23,661 nucleotides of DNA from JACQNR01 sp049515175 (GCA_049515175.1 JBEKUI010000033.1:1-23661); one strand, 5' to 3'. Positions 14,433-21,542 are shown, numbered from the stretch's first letter. Notes: generated from the letters alone by a model not told the origin. Program-made: numbers and translations.

Positions 14433-15737
14433 ATGGAAAACCACAAGCGTCATGCCCGCAAAGAAGATTACAAGATGCGCACGCACCTGATTCACGGCAA
14501 CTTCGAAAGCAAGAAGTGGGACTTCGACCACCACGTCATCCCGCCCATTTCGCATTCCACTGCCTACCGCCTGACTTCGCTGCACCGCGGCGCGCAGGGA
14601 TTCGTGCGCTTTGCTTCCGCCGACGAGGCCCTGAGCGGTCACATGCCCATCTACATCTACGACCGCCTGGATGAGCCCACGCGCTCGATGCTGGAAGAGA
14701 ACCTTGCCTTCGCCGAGGGCGGAGAGATCGGCGTGACCTTCGCGAGCGGCATGGCGGCCATCAGCGCGGCGCTCGGCGCGACGATGCGGCAGGGGCAGGA
14801 GGCGCTCGCCCACGACATCCTTTACGGCTGCACGTACAGCCTGATGACCAACTGGCTGCCGCGCTTCGGCATGCAGGCGCGCTTCGGGAATTTCCTCAAG
14901 CCCGAATCGCTGCTCGCGCAGATCACGCCCGCAACTCGCGTCCTTTACTTTGAAACGCCCATCAATCCGACGATGGAACTGATCGACATCGCCGAGATCC
15001 GCCGTCTCGCCGACAAAGTCAACGCCGACCGTGAAGAGAAGGACCGCGTGCTTATCATCGTGGACAACACCTTCGCCACGCCCTTTTGCCAGCGACCACT
15101 CAAACTCGGCGCGGACATCGTGCTCGAGAGTTTGACGAAGGATATCGGCGGCTTCGGCACGGACATGGGCGGAGCGGTAGTGGCGCCGGCGAGCTGGTAC
15201 AACCACCTCATGCTTTTCCGTAAGGATTTTGGCGGCGTGCTCTCGCCGCGCAGCGCCTGGGCGATCCTGGTCTATGGCCTGCCGACGCTCGCCACGCGTA
15301 TGGTCAATCAACAGAAAAGCGCGCAGCGGGTGGCAAAGTTTCTGGGCGAGCACCCCAAGGTCGCGAGCGTCGCCTATCCCGGCGCCGAAAGCTTCGGCCA
15401 GAAGGCCCTGGCACATCGCCAGATGTCCGACCCGGACGGCAAGTTCGCGCCGGGCGGCATGCTTTACTTCGTCCTCAAGAACGCCGACGGACGCGAATCG
15501 AAGGCCGAGAAGCTGGTCGATTACCTCGCCGAACACGCCTATACGATTACGCTGGCGGTGAGCTTGGGCCAGATCAAGACGCTCATCGAGCATCCCTTCT
15601 CAATGACTCATTCCGCCCTGCCCGATGAGCAGAAGCGCGCCTTCGGCATGCACCCGGAGGGCGTCCGGATCTCCATAGGGCTGGAGGATTGGCGCGACAT
15701 CATTCGGGATTTGGAAATCGCCCTGGAGAAGGTATAG
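14433..15737 (+). CDS. Cys/Met-metabolism PLP-dependent enzyme (gamma-lyase / sulfhydrylase / synthase family)
   Basis: The 434-residue protein is a fold-type I PLP enzyme of the Cys/Met metabolism family, which includes cystathionine gamma-synthase, O-acetylhomoserine sulfhydrylase and methionine gamma-lyase. Visible landmarks are Y76 and R78 (YIYDR, cofactor phosphate from the neighbour subunit), SGMAAI at 105-110, stacking Tyr131 in YGCTYSLM, PINPT at 176-180, D211 in DNTFATP, Schiff-base Lys236 in LESLTKDIGGFGTD, and C-terminal EGVRISIGLED with the carboxylate-binding Arg. The usual TKY(I/L)GGHSD is TKDIGGFGTD, a departure that may alter substrate choice. ATG 14433 has GAGGTG 4 nt upstream; a GTG at 14406 and ATG at 14475 are alternatives. 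It lies directly upstream of the cysteine leader and sulfur genes, which supports a role in sulfur amino acid metabolism. Confidence 0.88.
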   Translation: MENHKRHARKEDYKMRTHLIHGNFESKKWDFDHHVIPPISHSTAYRLTSLHRGAQGFVRFASADEALSGHMPIYIYDRLDEPTRSMLEENLAFAEGGEIGVTFASGMAAISAALGATMRQGQEALAHDILYGCTYSLMTNWLPRFGMQARFGNFLKPESLLAQITPATRVLYFETPINPTMELIDIAEIRRLADKVNADREEKDRVLIIVDNTFATPFCQRPLKLGADIVLESLTKDIGGFGTDMGGAVVAPASWYNHLMLFRKDFGGVLSPRSAWAILVYGLPTLATRMVNQQKSAQRVAKFLGEHPKVASVAYPGAESFGQKALAHRQMSDPDGKFAPGGMLYFVLKNADGRESKAEKLVDYLAEHAYTITLAVSLGQIKTLIEHPFSMTHSALPDEQKRAFGMHPEGVRISIGLEDWRDIIRDLEIALEKV

Positions 15738-15831
15738 CGTTTTCGCACACTCCCGGCGGGTTGTTGTCGGACCTCGTTGAACCAACCTGATGTGGGCGAT
15801 GGCCATTTATGCGAACCATCAAGATTTCTGA

Positions 15832-15861
15832 TTGACACGGGCAAAGAGTCAGTGCTAGTCT
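15832..15861 (+). promoter_or_regulatory. Promoter of the cysteine leader transcript
   Basis: A perfect TTGACA at 15832-15837 is followed after 18 nt by TAGTCT at 15856-15861. It is preceded by TGC, giving an extended -10 (TGnTAnnnT). Transcription should start around 15868-15872, only a few bases before the leader ATG at 15873, so the leader would be effectively leaderless. Confidence 0.6.
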
Positions 15862-15872
15862 CGCTGTTTAAC

Positions 15873-15974
15873 ATGAAGCTCGTTTACAAGTCGATGTCGA
15901 GCATGATGGCGATGCGGATGTGTTGTTGTCCATCCGCTAGCGGCATCGTGCCCACTGAATTGACCGACTTGTAA
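15873..15974 (+). CDS. Cysteine/methionine-rich leader peptide (33 codons)
   Basis: A 33-residue frame begins ATGAAGCTC just downstream of a strong promoter and contains MMAMRMCCCP at residues 11-20. Cys17-19 are encoded by three consecutive TGT codons (15921-15929), and seven Met codons lie in the first 16. It has no Shine-Dalgarno, but the predicted transcription start is within about 5 nt, as for leaderless mRNAs. The stop TAA lies 29 nt before a strong intrinsic terminator that stands between it and the sulfur genes tauE-like and cysH. The placement and codon content are those of an attenuator leader peptide: ribosomes short of Cys-tRNA would stall on the TGT run. Polycysteine short ORFs that act as cysteine-responsive attenuators are known in mycobacteria; I know of none like this described for Acidobacteria. 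Confidence 0.72.
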   Translation: MKLVYKSMSSMMAMRMCCCPSASGIVPTELTDL

Positions 15975-16016
15975 GCCCTAAGACAAACAAGCTCTCATTC
16001 AGGACGCCCGCTAGCG
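15911..16016 (+). promoter_or_regulatory. Attenuator: competing leader hairpin and antiterminator
   Basis: Segment 1:2 is a hairpin in which CGGATG at 15915-15920 pairs with CATCCG at 15931-15936, extended by GATG 15911-15914 with CATC 15944-15947. The Cys codons sit in its loop. Segment 2:3, the antiterminator, is CGCTAGCGG at 15935-15943 pairing without mismatch with CCGCTAGCG at 16008-16016, which is most of the 5' arm of the terminator. A ribosome stalled with the first TGT in its A site would cover segment 1 to about 15933 and leave segment 2 free, so 2:3 forms and the terminator does not. Without a stall, 1:2 and the terminator form. The pairings are read from sequence; the mechanism is inferred. 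Confidence 0.65.
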
Positions 16017-16047
16017 AAAACAACGCTGGCGGGCGTTCTTGTTTTTT
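16004..16047 (+). terminator. Intrinsic terminator between leader peptide and sulfur genes
   Basis: ACGCCCGCTAGCG at 16004-16016 pairs over all 13 positions (one U-G) with 16024-16036 around a 7-nt loop AAAACAA, followed directly by TTCTTGTTTTTT. It is the strongest intrinsic terminator in the window and lies 77 nt before the next start codon, inside the operon leader, as expected of an attenuator. Confidence 0.92.
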
Positions 16048-16123
16048 GACCATACTCAAGGAGGAAGCTGGGATTCGGCGCGGTTCCAATGGGCGAACCG
16101 CAAGCCACCAGCAAACTGGGGAC

Positions 16124-16897
16124 ATGCTCATTACATTACTTGGCTTCTTAGCGGGAACCTTGATTGGGCTGACCGGCACGGGCGGAGGCGTAATCCTCAC
16201 GCCGCTCCTCCTTATCTTCACCCCGTTCCCGGCGGTCGTCGTAATCGGCACGGATATCGTGAACGGCGCGGTCACGAAATTGCTAGGGGTTATTGAGCAC
16301 CGGCGGCTCGGCCAAGTGCACTGGCGGCTGGCGGGATTTCTGATTGCGGGGAGCGCGCCCGGGACTTTGGGTGGGATTCTGCTCGTCAGCTACCTGAAAG
16401 CGCACATGGTCTCAAGTCAGCTCGACCATGTGCTGAAGACGGTTTTGGCGGTGACGCTCTTTGGCGTCTCGCTGTTTCTGCCTTTTGTGCGGAATGGCTA
16501 TATCAAGCTGCCCGGCGCTTCCCTGGAATTTCGCCGGAAACGTGAAATCGCGAGACTGATCGCCGCCGGCGCGCTGGTGGGATTCCTGGTGGCGCTCACT
16601 TCCATTGGCAGCGGCAGTTTGCTGATGGTTTTCCTGCTACTGCTGGTTCCTCTGCCGCTGGGCGCACTGGTGGGCACCGACATCACGTTTGGGCTTGCCA
16701 CCATGGCTCTGGCGGGGACATTCCACATCTGGATGGGCAACTTCAACGGCGGCCTGTTCCTTCAGCTCGTGGCCGGCGCTCTGCCCGGAGTCGTCCTCGG
16801 AAGCCGCCTTACGCAGTGGGTTCCAGAGCGGTATTTCAACTGGCTCTATAGTGTTCTCTACTTTTCGCTGGGAGCGCGCCTGCTCATGGCGGGATAA
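16124..16897 (+). CDS. TauE/SafE-family sulfite/sulfur-anion permease
   Basis: The 257-residue inner-membrane protein has about eight hydrophobic helices in two related halves, starting LITLLGFLAGTLIGLTGTGGG and, in the second half, LIAAGALVGFLVALTSIGSGS. The repeated GxxxGxxxG-rich openings with LTGTGGGV and LTSIGSGSL are the TauE/SafE hallmark. Members export sulfite, sulfoacetate or related organosulfur anions, and some act in sulfate-assimilation operons as anion permeases. ATG 16124 gives the family N-terminus; the frame is open back to 16046, inside the terminator, and that stretch is not expected to be translated. cysH follows 52 nt downstream, so a role in sulfite export or sulfate uptake linked to APS reduction is likely. 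Its expression should depend on readthrough of the upstream attenuator. Confidence 0.88.
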   Translation: MLITLLGFLAGTLIGLTGTGGGVILTPLLLIFTPFPAVVVIGTDIVNGAVTKLLGVIEHRRLGQVHWRLAGFLIAGSAPGTLGGILLVSYLKAHMVSSQLDHVLKTVLAVTLFGVSLFLPFVRNGYIKLPGASLEFRRKREIARLIAAGALVGFLVALTSIGSGSLLMVFLLLLVPLPLGALVGTDITFGLATMALAGTFHIWMGNFNGGLFLQLVAGALPGVVLGSRLTQWVPERYFNWLYSVLYFSLGARLLMAG

Positions 16898-16949
16898 TGA
16901 GCAGGTTCGCTGCCGGCCAATTCACTCAGAAAGGTACGTTACCCAATCT

Positions 16950-17681
16950 ATGGCAATTCAGATCACATCCATTCAAGAACTCGCCGAGGCCTACGCGGCC
17001 CGGCATCCTCGCGAGATCCTGGAATTCGCGATCAAGGAATACTCACCGAATCTCGCCATCAGTTTTAGCGGCGCCGAGGACGTGGTGCTCGTGGATATGG
17101 CCGCGAAGCTGGGCGGCAAGTTCCGTGTCTTCTCGCTCGACACCGGACGCCTGCACCCCGAGACCTATCAGTTCCTCGACAAAGCTCGCGAGCATTACGG
17201 GATCACCGTGGAGGCTTACTTCCCGAAGCCCGAAGCCGTCGAGAAGCTGGTGCGCGAAAAGGGCCTGTTCTCCTTCTACCGCGACGGGCACAAGGAATGC
17301 TGCGACATCCGCAAGGTCGAGCCGCTGCGTCGCGCCCTTTCCACACTCCATGCCTGGGTCACCGGCCAGCGCCGCGACCAGAGCCCCGGCACGCGCGCTC
17401 AGGTGCCGGTCGTCCAGATCGATCCCACTTTTGGCTCCAACGGCAACCAGCTTGTGAAATTCAACCCCCTCGCGAATTGGTCGTCCCAGCAGGTATGGGC
17501 CTACATCCGCGAGAACGAGGTCCCCTACAACGCGCTCCACGAGCGGGGATTTGTCTCCATCGGCTGCGAGCCCTGCACGCGCGCGATTCTCCCCGGCCAG
17601 CACGAACGCGAAGGCCGCTGGTGGTGGGAAGACGCCACCAAGAAGGAATGCGGACTGCACGCCGGCAACAGGACGGATTAA
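16950..17681 (+). CDS. cysH: Assimilatory adenylyl-sulfate (APS) reductase
   Basis: This enzyme reduces adenosine 5'-phosphosulfate to sulfite with thioredoxin in the cytosol. The 243-residue protein shows the PP-loop-like SFSGAEDVVLVDMA at 38-51 and SLDTGRLHPETY at 62-73. The iron-sulfur ligands that separate APS reductases from PAPS reductases are all present: Cys117-Cys118 in KECCDIRK and Cys206/Cys209 in IGCEPCTR, followed by the conserved GRWWWE. The catalytic cysteine is C234 in KKECGLH near the C-terminus. ATG 16950 matches the family start; the Shine-Dalgarno (AAGGT) is distant. It follows the TauE-like gene in the same transcript. No cysN/cysD, sulfite reductase or cysE/cysK gene is in the window. 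Confidence 0.95.
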   Translation: MAIQITSIQELAEAYAARHPREILEFAIKEYSPNLAISFSGAEDVVLVDMAAKLGGKFRVFSLDTGRLHPETYQFLDKAREHYGITVEAYFPKPEAVEKLVREKGLFSFYRDGHKECCDIRKVEPLRRALSTLHAWVTGQRRDQSPGTRAQVPVVQIDPTFGSNGNQLVKFNPLANWSSQQVWAYIRENEVPYNALHERGFVSIGCEPCTRAILPGQHEREGRWWWEDATKKECGLHAGNRTD

Positions 17682-17700
17682 GTCCGAACGTGTAAGAAGT

Positions 17701-17886
17701 ATGCGGACCGCGCAGGTGCCCATGACAGGCAGAACGGACAACCGAGACAGCGTTGCTCAGCCCACGCTCGCAATGCGCGGACGTGGACGCAGGGGTGTTT
17801 CCCGCAGTTCACCCGCCGTCGAAAACGCTGTCTCCCGCATTCTGGTCCCAAGCGCTCTCGCCCACATGTGTTGTTGCCTCAGCTAG
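17701..17886 (+). CDS. Second short frame ending in a Cys-Cys-Cys tract (candidate leader peptide)
   Basis: A short frame in the 294-bp gap after cysH ends HMCCCLS and a TAG stop, with TGT TGT TGC at 17869-17877. It precedes the YezD-porin-binding protein genes by 89 nt. The exact start is uncertain: ATGs at 17701, 17722 (AGGTG just upstream), 17773 and 17866 are all in frame, giving 61 to 6 residues. Only the C-terminal tract resembles the first leader (RMCCCPS). Upstream, GAGACAGCGTT 17744-17754 is the perfect complement of 17824-17834, and GTCTCC 17830-17835 could instead pair with GGAGAC 17920-17925, giving exclusive alternatives. No clear intrinsic terminator follows, so control could be translational or Rho-linked. 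Whether it is translated is unproven. Confidence 0.45.
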   Translation: MRTAQVPMTGRTDNRDSVAQPTLAMRGRGRRGVSRSSPAVENAVSRILVPSALAHMCCCLS

Positions 17887-17975
17887 ATTCATCTCCCTGA
17901 CATTCATTTTGTTTCAAGCGGAGACGGGCTCCGGCCCTTCCCGAGTTAATTCCAGGAATAGTGCAGGTGGTGCTT

Positions 17976-18155
17976 ATGAGTTCTTCCATCGTTGATTTGA
18001 GCACTTCAGAACAGGACCAGCCGGTTCTCCGCGAGCTGATCCGAACGCTGCGGGGCATTCGTTATGGGTCGGTGGTTCTGACCGTGCACGATGGGCGGAT
18101 CGTGGAAATTCACCGGACGGAAAAGATCCGGTTGGCACGCTCGAAGGATCCGTAG
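17976..18155 (+). CDS. YezD-like small protein (DUF2292)
   Basis: This 59-residue protein matches the YezD/DUF2292 pattern: a helical start (VLRELIRTLRGIRYGSV) then two strands VVLTVHDGRIVEIHRTEKIRL. The family has no established biochemical role but is often encoded next to sulfate, sulfonate or cysteine genes in diverse bacteria, in line with this position between cysH and a sulfonate-type binding protein. AGGTGG lies 5 nt before ATG 17976, which is preferred to the in-frame GTG at 17961. It begins 89 nt after the Cys-rich second short frame. A DNA- or metabolite-binding regulatory role is speculation. Confidence 0.85.
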   Translation: MSSSIVDLSTSEQDQPVLRELIRTLRGIRYGSVVLTVHDGRIVEIHRTEKIRLARSKDP

Positions 18156-18253
18156 GCGAAGCGGCCTACCCTGCCCAGGATGGCCCTATCTTTGACAACG
18201 GCCCCCGACCAGACGACTGGAGGCGCGATGCCCGTACCCCCAAGGAGGCTACG

Positions 18254-19393
18254 ATGGCAAGCAAGAAACGCTCTCCCGTCGCACTGGCGGGACTGGTGAT
18301 CGTCGCCGCGCTGTTTGCAGTTCAATCAGCACAGGCTTCAGAGGTTGATCGACTATTGGAGCTTTTAGTGAAGAAGCACGTGCTCAGCGAGGAGGAGGCT
18401 GCGGCCCTGCGTGACGAGGTCGAAAAGGATAAAGTCTCGGAGCGGGCTCAGGCGATCGTGGAAAAACAGAGTCAAGAACCAGAAAAGAAGGATCGACCGG
18501 TCACGGCTTCGTCGCGCATCAAGCTGAGCGGCTGGGCACAGACGCGTTACACGAACGCCGTGGGTACGACCAACTCGCTGGAGCTCCGTCGGGCCCGGCT
18601 GGCCGTGGAAGGAACCCTGGCGCCCCAGGTGAGCTACAAGGTGCAGATCGAAGCGGTGAAAAGCCCGGCGCTGCTCGATGCGCGGCTCGACTACAGCCCC
18701 CGACCGTCCGTCAAGGTCACGGTCGGTCAATTCAAGATTCCTTTCAGCCAGGAGAATCTTGTTTCCAGCCGCGACTTGATTCCGATCGAGCGCTCGCTCG
18801 TGGGGCTTTCCCTTGTCCCGGGGCGCGACAACGGAAGCAACGGCCGGGACATCGGAGCCCAACTTGCGGGTAATATCGTTCGAGACGACGGCCGGCCGCT
18901 GTTCGATTATGCTGTGGGCGTTTTCAACGGTGCGGGGATCAACACGCGTGACGATAACCGCCGCAAGGATGTCGCGGCACGCCTCGTGGTCCATCCCTTC
19001 GCTGGGTTGTCGCTTGGCGGCGACTACTACAACGGCGCCAGCGGCGCAAAGGAACTCTCGCGAGAGCGCGCGGGAGTAGAATTCGCTTACGTGCACAAGC
19101 CTTTCTCACTGCAAGGGGAGTACATCTGGGGCCACGACGACGCAACACGCAAATACGGCTGGTACACCCAGTTCGCCTACCGATTGCGGCCCAGGTGGGA
19201 GGCGTTGGCAAGGTTCGATACCTACGACCCCAAACGCCACGCTGGCAAGGATGTCACCAACACCTACCTCGTTGGCGTAAACTGGTATCTTTCCAGCTGG
19301 GTCAAGTTGCAGACGAATTACGGCCTGGTGGACCAGGAAGCTCGAACCAACCTCACGAACCTGTTCCTGAGCCAGTTGCAGTTTCAATTCTAG
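18254..19393 (+). CDS. OprO/OprP-type outer-membrane porin
   Basis: The 379-residue protein is an outer-membrane beta-barrel of the phosphate-selective porin O/P family. Residues 1-28 are a signal peptide (ending AQA). Residues 30-75 are a charged helical, coiled-coil-like segment (LLELLVKKHVLSEEEAAALRDEV) typical of these porins, probably a periplasmic trimer stalk. From about 87 amphipathic strands alternate with turns (IKLSGWAQTRY, ELRRARLAVEGTL, VTVGQFKIPFS) and the last residue is Phe (LSQLQFQF), the assembly signal. AAGGAGG 6 nt before the ATG is a strong ribosome-binding site. Given its place between yezD-like and the sulfonate-binding protein, uptake of sulfate or organosulfonate anions is more likely here than phosphate; that is inference from context. 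Confidence 0.88.
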   Translation: MASKKRSPVALAGLVIVAALFAVQSAQASEVDRLLELLVKKHVLSEEEAAALRDEVEKDKVSERAQAIVEKQSQEPEKKDRPVTASSRIKLSGWAQTRYTNAVGTTNSLELRRARLAVEGTLAPQVSYKVQIEAVKSPALLDARLDYSPRPSVKVTVGQFKIPFSQENLVSSRDLIPIERSLVGLSLVPGRDNGSNGRDIGAQLAGNIVRDDGRPLFDYAVGVFNGAGINTRDDNRRKDVAARLVVHPFAGLSLGGDYYNGASGAKELSRERAGVEFAYVHKPFSLQGEYIWGHDDATRKYGWYTQFAYRLRPRWEALARFDTYDPKRHAGKDVTNTYLVGVNWYLSSWVKLQTNYGLVDQEARTNLTNLFLSQLQFQF

Positions 19394-19418
19394 CCCGCAG
19401 GGCAAAACGGAGATGACG

Positions 19419-20441
19419 ATGCGGAAAACCATTGTTCAAGTTCTGATCGGCTTGTTTACTCTGCCGGCTGCGGCCAATCTACAGGCGCAAGCAACAGTCG
19501 TAATTCGCGCCGGGCATTTTCCCAACATCACGCACTCGCAGGGAGTGATTGGCCAGGCAAACGGCTGGTTCGACAAAGCCTTGGCGCCAGACGCCCGTGT
19601 GGACTGGAAGATCTTCAACGCCGGGCCCTCTGCCATCGAGGCGCTTTTCGCCGGGGCGATTGACCTGACCTACATCGGCCCCAACCCCGCTATCAATGGC
19701 TATGTGCGTTCGCAGGGGGAAGCGCTGCGCATCGTGGCCGGGGCGACGAGCGGCGGCGCGGCTCTGGTCGTGCGCGCCGACTCGGGAATCCAGAAGCCCG
19801 AGGATTTCCACGGCAAGAAAATCGCCTCTCCGCAGATGGGCAACACGCAGGACGTGGCGCTGCGCGGCTGGTTGAATGGTCACGGACTCAAGCTGCGCGA
19901 GAAGGGTGGCGACGTGCAGGTAATCCCCGTCGCCAATCCCGACCAGCTTACCTTGTTTCTAAAAAAGGAAATTGACGGTGCTTGGGCGCCCGAGCCGTGG
20001 GCCTCACGGTTGATTCGCGAGGCCAACGGTCGCCTCTTCCTCGACGAGCGCGACTTGTGGCCGAATGGCCAGTTCGTAACTACGCATCTGATCGTGAGCA
20101 CCAAGTTCCTGAAAGAGCACCGCAATCTCGTGAAGAAGTGGATCAAAGCCCACGTCGAGCTCACCGAGTGGATCAACAAGAATCTGCCCGAGGCCAAGCG
20201 AGTTTTGAACGACGAAATCAAAAAGGAGACCGGTAAGGCCCTGCCGCAGCCGGTTCTCGACGATTCTTTCTCGCGCTTGCAGGTCACCTACGATCCGATT
20301 CGCTCATCACTCTTCACCTCAGCCAAGTGGGCGTTTGAAGCGGGATTCCTGGGCCGCGAGCGGCCGGACCTCTCCGGCATCTACGATCTTTCGGCTTTGA
20401 ACGAGGTGTTGAAGGAGAAGGGAGCGAAGCCCGTGCAGTGA
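19419..20441 (+). CDS. Periplasmic binding protein for sulfonates/nitrate-type ABC transporter
   Basis: The 340-residue protein belongs to the SsuA/TauA/NrtA substrate-binding family. A signal peptide covers about 1-25 (VLIGLFTLPAAANLQAQA). Family landmarks are IRAGHFPNITHSQGVIGQANGWF at the mature start, FNAGPSAIEALFAGAIDLTYIGPNPAINGY (binding cleft), and LRIVAGATSGGAALVVR, GKKIASPQMGNTQD and DGAWAPEPWASRL. It should bind an aliphatic sulfonate or similar anion, in line with the cysH neighbour. CGGAG lies 6 nt before ATG 19419; an ATG at 19413 overlaps that site and is less likely. The partner permease is only a 40-codon remnant directly after the stop and no ATPase gene is present, so the transporter cannot work from this locus alone. 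Confidence 0.9.
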   Translation: MRKTIVQVLIGLFTLPAAANLQAQATVVIRAGHFPNITHSQGVIGQANGWFDKALAPDARVDWKIFNAGPSAIEALFAGAIDLTYIGPNPAINGYVRSQGEALRIVAGATSGGAALVVRADSGIQKPEDFHGKKIASPQMGNTQDVALRGWLNGHGLKLREKGGDVQVIPVANPDQLTLFLKKEIDGAWAPEPWASRLIREANGRLFLDERDLWPNGQFVTTHLIVSTKFLKEHRNLVKKWIKAHVELTEWINKNLPEAKRVLNDEIKKETGKALPQPVLDDSFSRLQVTYDPIRSSLFTSAKWAFEAGFLGRERPDLSGIYDLSALNEVLKEKGAKPVQ

Positions 20442-20567
20442 GGGCGGCGGCAGGTCCTGGCGGTCATGGCCTTGATCATGGCCGTCGGTCAGTTGGTGGA
20501 TCGCGTGGTGTTCGAGCAACTGGAAAAGAGGGTTCGGCGGAAGTGGGGGGTCGCCACGGCCGTATGA
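20442..20567 (+). pseudogene. C-terminal remnant of the ABC transporter permease
   Basis: Directly after the binding-protein stop, in the same reading frame, 40 codons encode a sequence that reads as the last helix and basic tail of an SsuC/TauC-type permease: VLAVMALIMAVGQLVDRVVF followed by EQLEKRVRRKWG, then TGA at 20565. No start codon or upstream permease domain exists. In complete operons of this type a binding protein is followed by an ATPase and a permease, so the ATPase and most of the permease appear to have been deleted between the binding-protein stop and this tail. An assembly collapse is the alternative explanation. Confidence 0.7.
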
Positions 20568-20654
20568 TCAGATTACAGGAAACTGGAATGTAAAGCCAAG
20601 TATGGGCAATCGTAGAAGCCGCCAAACTTACGCAGAATGAATGTGACGGGTGGC

Positions 20655-21533
20655 TTAGCGGTCCGTCCGTACCTCAATCGATCCTGTATCCAGGAAACAC
20701 CTATTTATCTCACCTCCTCTAAACTCAAGCGGTCCATAGACGGTGGGAACTCCCGGAAGGTTAAGAACCGCTTCCACTTTGATCGCTTTTTGATTTAGGT
20801 AACGAGCCTTCAATACCTGATTCCCATTTTGGTCTTCAACCCACAAGGTGCTCAAGTCAGTCCTTCTCCAGCGGAGGACGTTATTCACATTAACGGTAAA
20901 TTCGTTCTTCTCGATTCTGGCAATCACCTTGCCATCCGCACTCAAGACGTCCATCGAGAGAGCAACAGAACCGTCTTCTTTCTTGTGCAAAACAATCACG
21001 TCCTTGCCATTCACCCGTAGCAGTGTGTGAGGAAAAGTCTGGGCAATCACTTCCGAATCGCCCATAAATAGCATGAGTGCATTATTCGGCGTTGGCCCGC
21101 ACGGGCCCGCGGGAGGGGTAGGGTCGGAAGCTGGAATTAACCATCCGTGGGGACTTGAAAGCTCCACTCGATGCTCTATGTATCGACTCAACCCTAACGA
21201 TGCGGCGAACAAAATGAATATCCCGCTCGAAACTCCCCACTTCCAGCAGAGGTAGGTCTTTTGCTGCCGCCCGATTGCACTTCTCTTTCTATTCCTTTCC
21301 CCCGTATCAGGGTTCTTCTTCAGGAGTGTATCTGAGGTCAGCCAGTGGCCAAGGCTCCAGATGAAGGAGGCTACGAAGATGATGTTGGCAAGGACGAACG
21401 CAAATCCAACCCCGATCCTGAGAGAGGCCAGGGATGGACTAAGGCAGACCATCGCGATCCCGGTTCCCCAGAGGACGGGGATAATTACGGTGTAGTATTT
21501 CCAGCGTAACAACCTTCGGAGGGTTCTCAGCAT
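20655..21533 (-). CDS. Unknown protein with three membrane helices and a C-terminal soluble domain
   Basis: I do not recognise this 292-residue protein. Hydrophobic helices lie at about 14-32, 40-62 and 98-116. The rest (120-292) is a soluble, beta-rich domain, probably extracytoplasmic, with motifs such as IVLHKKEDGSVALSMDVLSA and short strand-turn repeats that look like a beta-helix or jelly-roll. Residues between helices 2 and 3 are strongly basic (ERNRKRSAIGRQQK), so that loop is cytoplasmic. GC content is clearly lower than in the neighbours and codon use differs, which hints at acquisition. No Shine-Dalgarno is present; TAGAAT lies 9 nt before the ATG, suggesting a very short or absent 5' leader. 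It converges with the sulfonate-binding locus. Confidence 0.72.
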   Translation of the reverse strand: MLRTLRRLLRWKYYTVIIPVLWGTGIAMVCLSPSLASLRIGVGFAFVLANIIFVASFIWSLGHWLTSDTLLKKNPDTGERNRKRSAIGRQQKTYLCWKWGVSSGIFILFAASLGLSRYIEHRVELSSPHGWLIPASDPTPPAGPCGPTPNNALMLFMGDSEVIAQTFPHTLLRVNGKDVIVLHKKEDGSVALSMDVLSADGKVIARIEKNEFTVNVNNVLRWRRTDLSTLWVEDQNGNQVLKARYLNQKAIKVEAVLNLPGVPTVYGPLEFRGGEINRCFLDTGSIEVRTDR

Positions 21534-21542
21534 TCTTGAGAA

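Noticed and set aside
16089..16151. 20-codon frame overlapping the start of the TauE-like gene
   Set aside because: No Cys run and no clear ribosome-binding site; translational coupling is possible but nothing supports it beyond the overlap.
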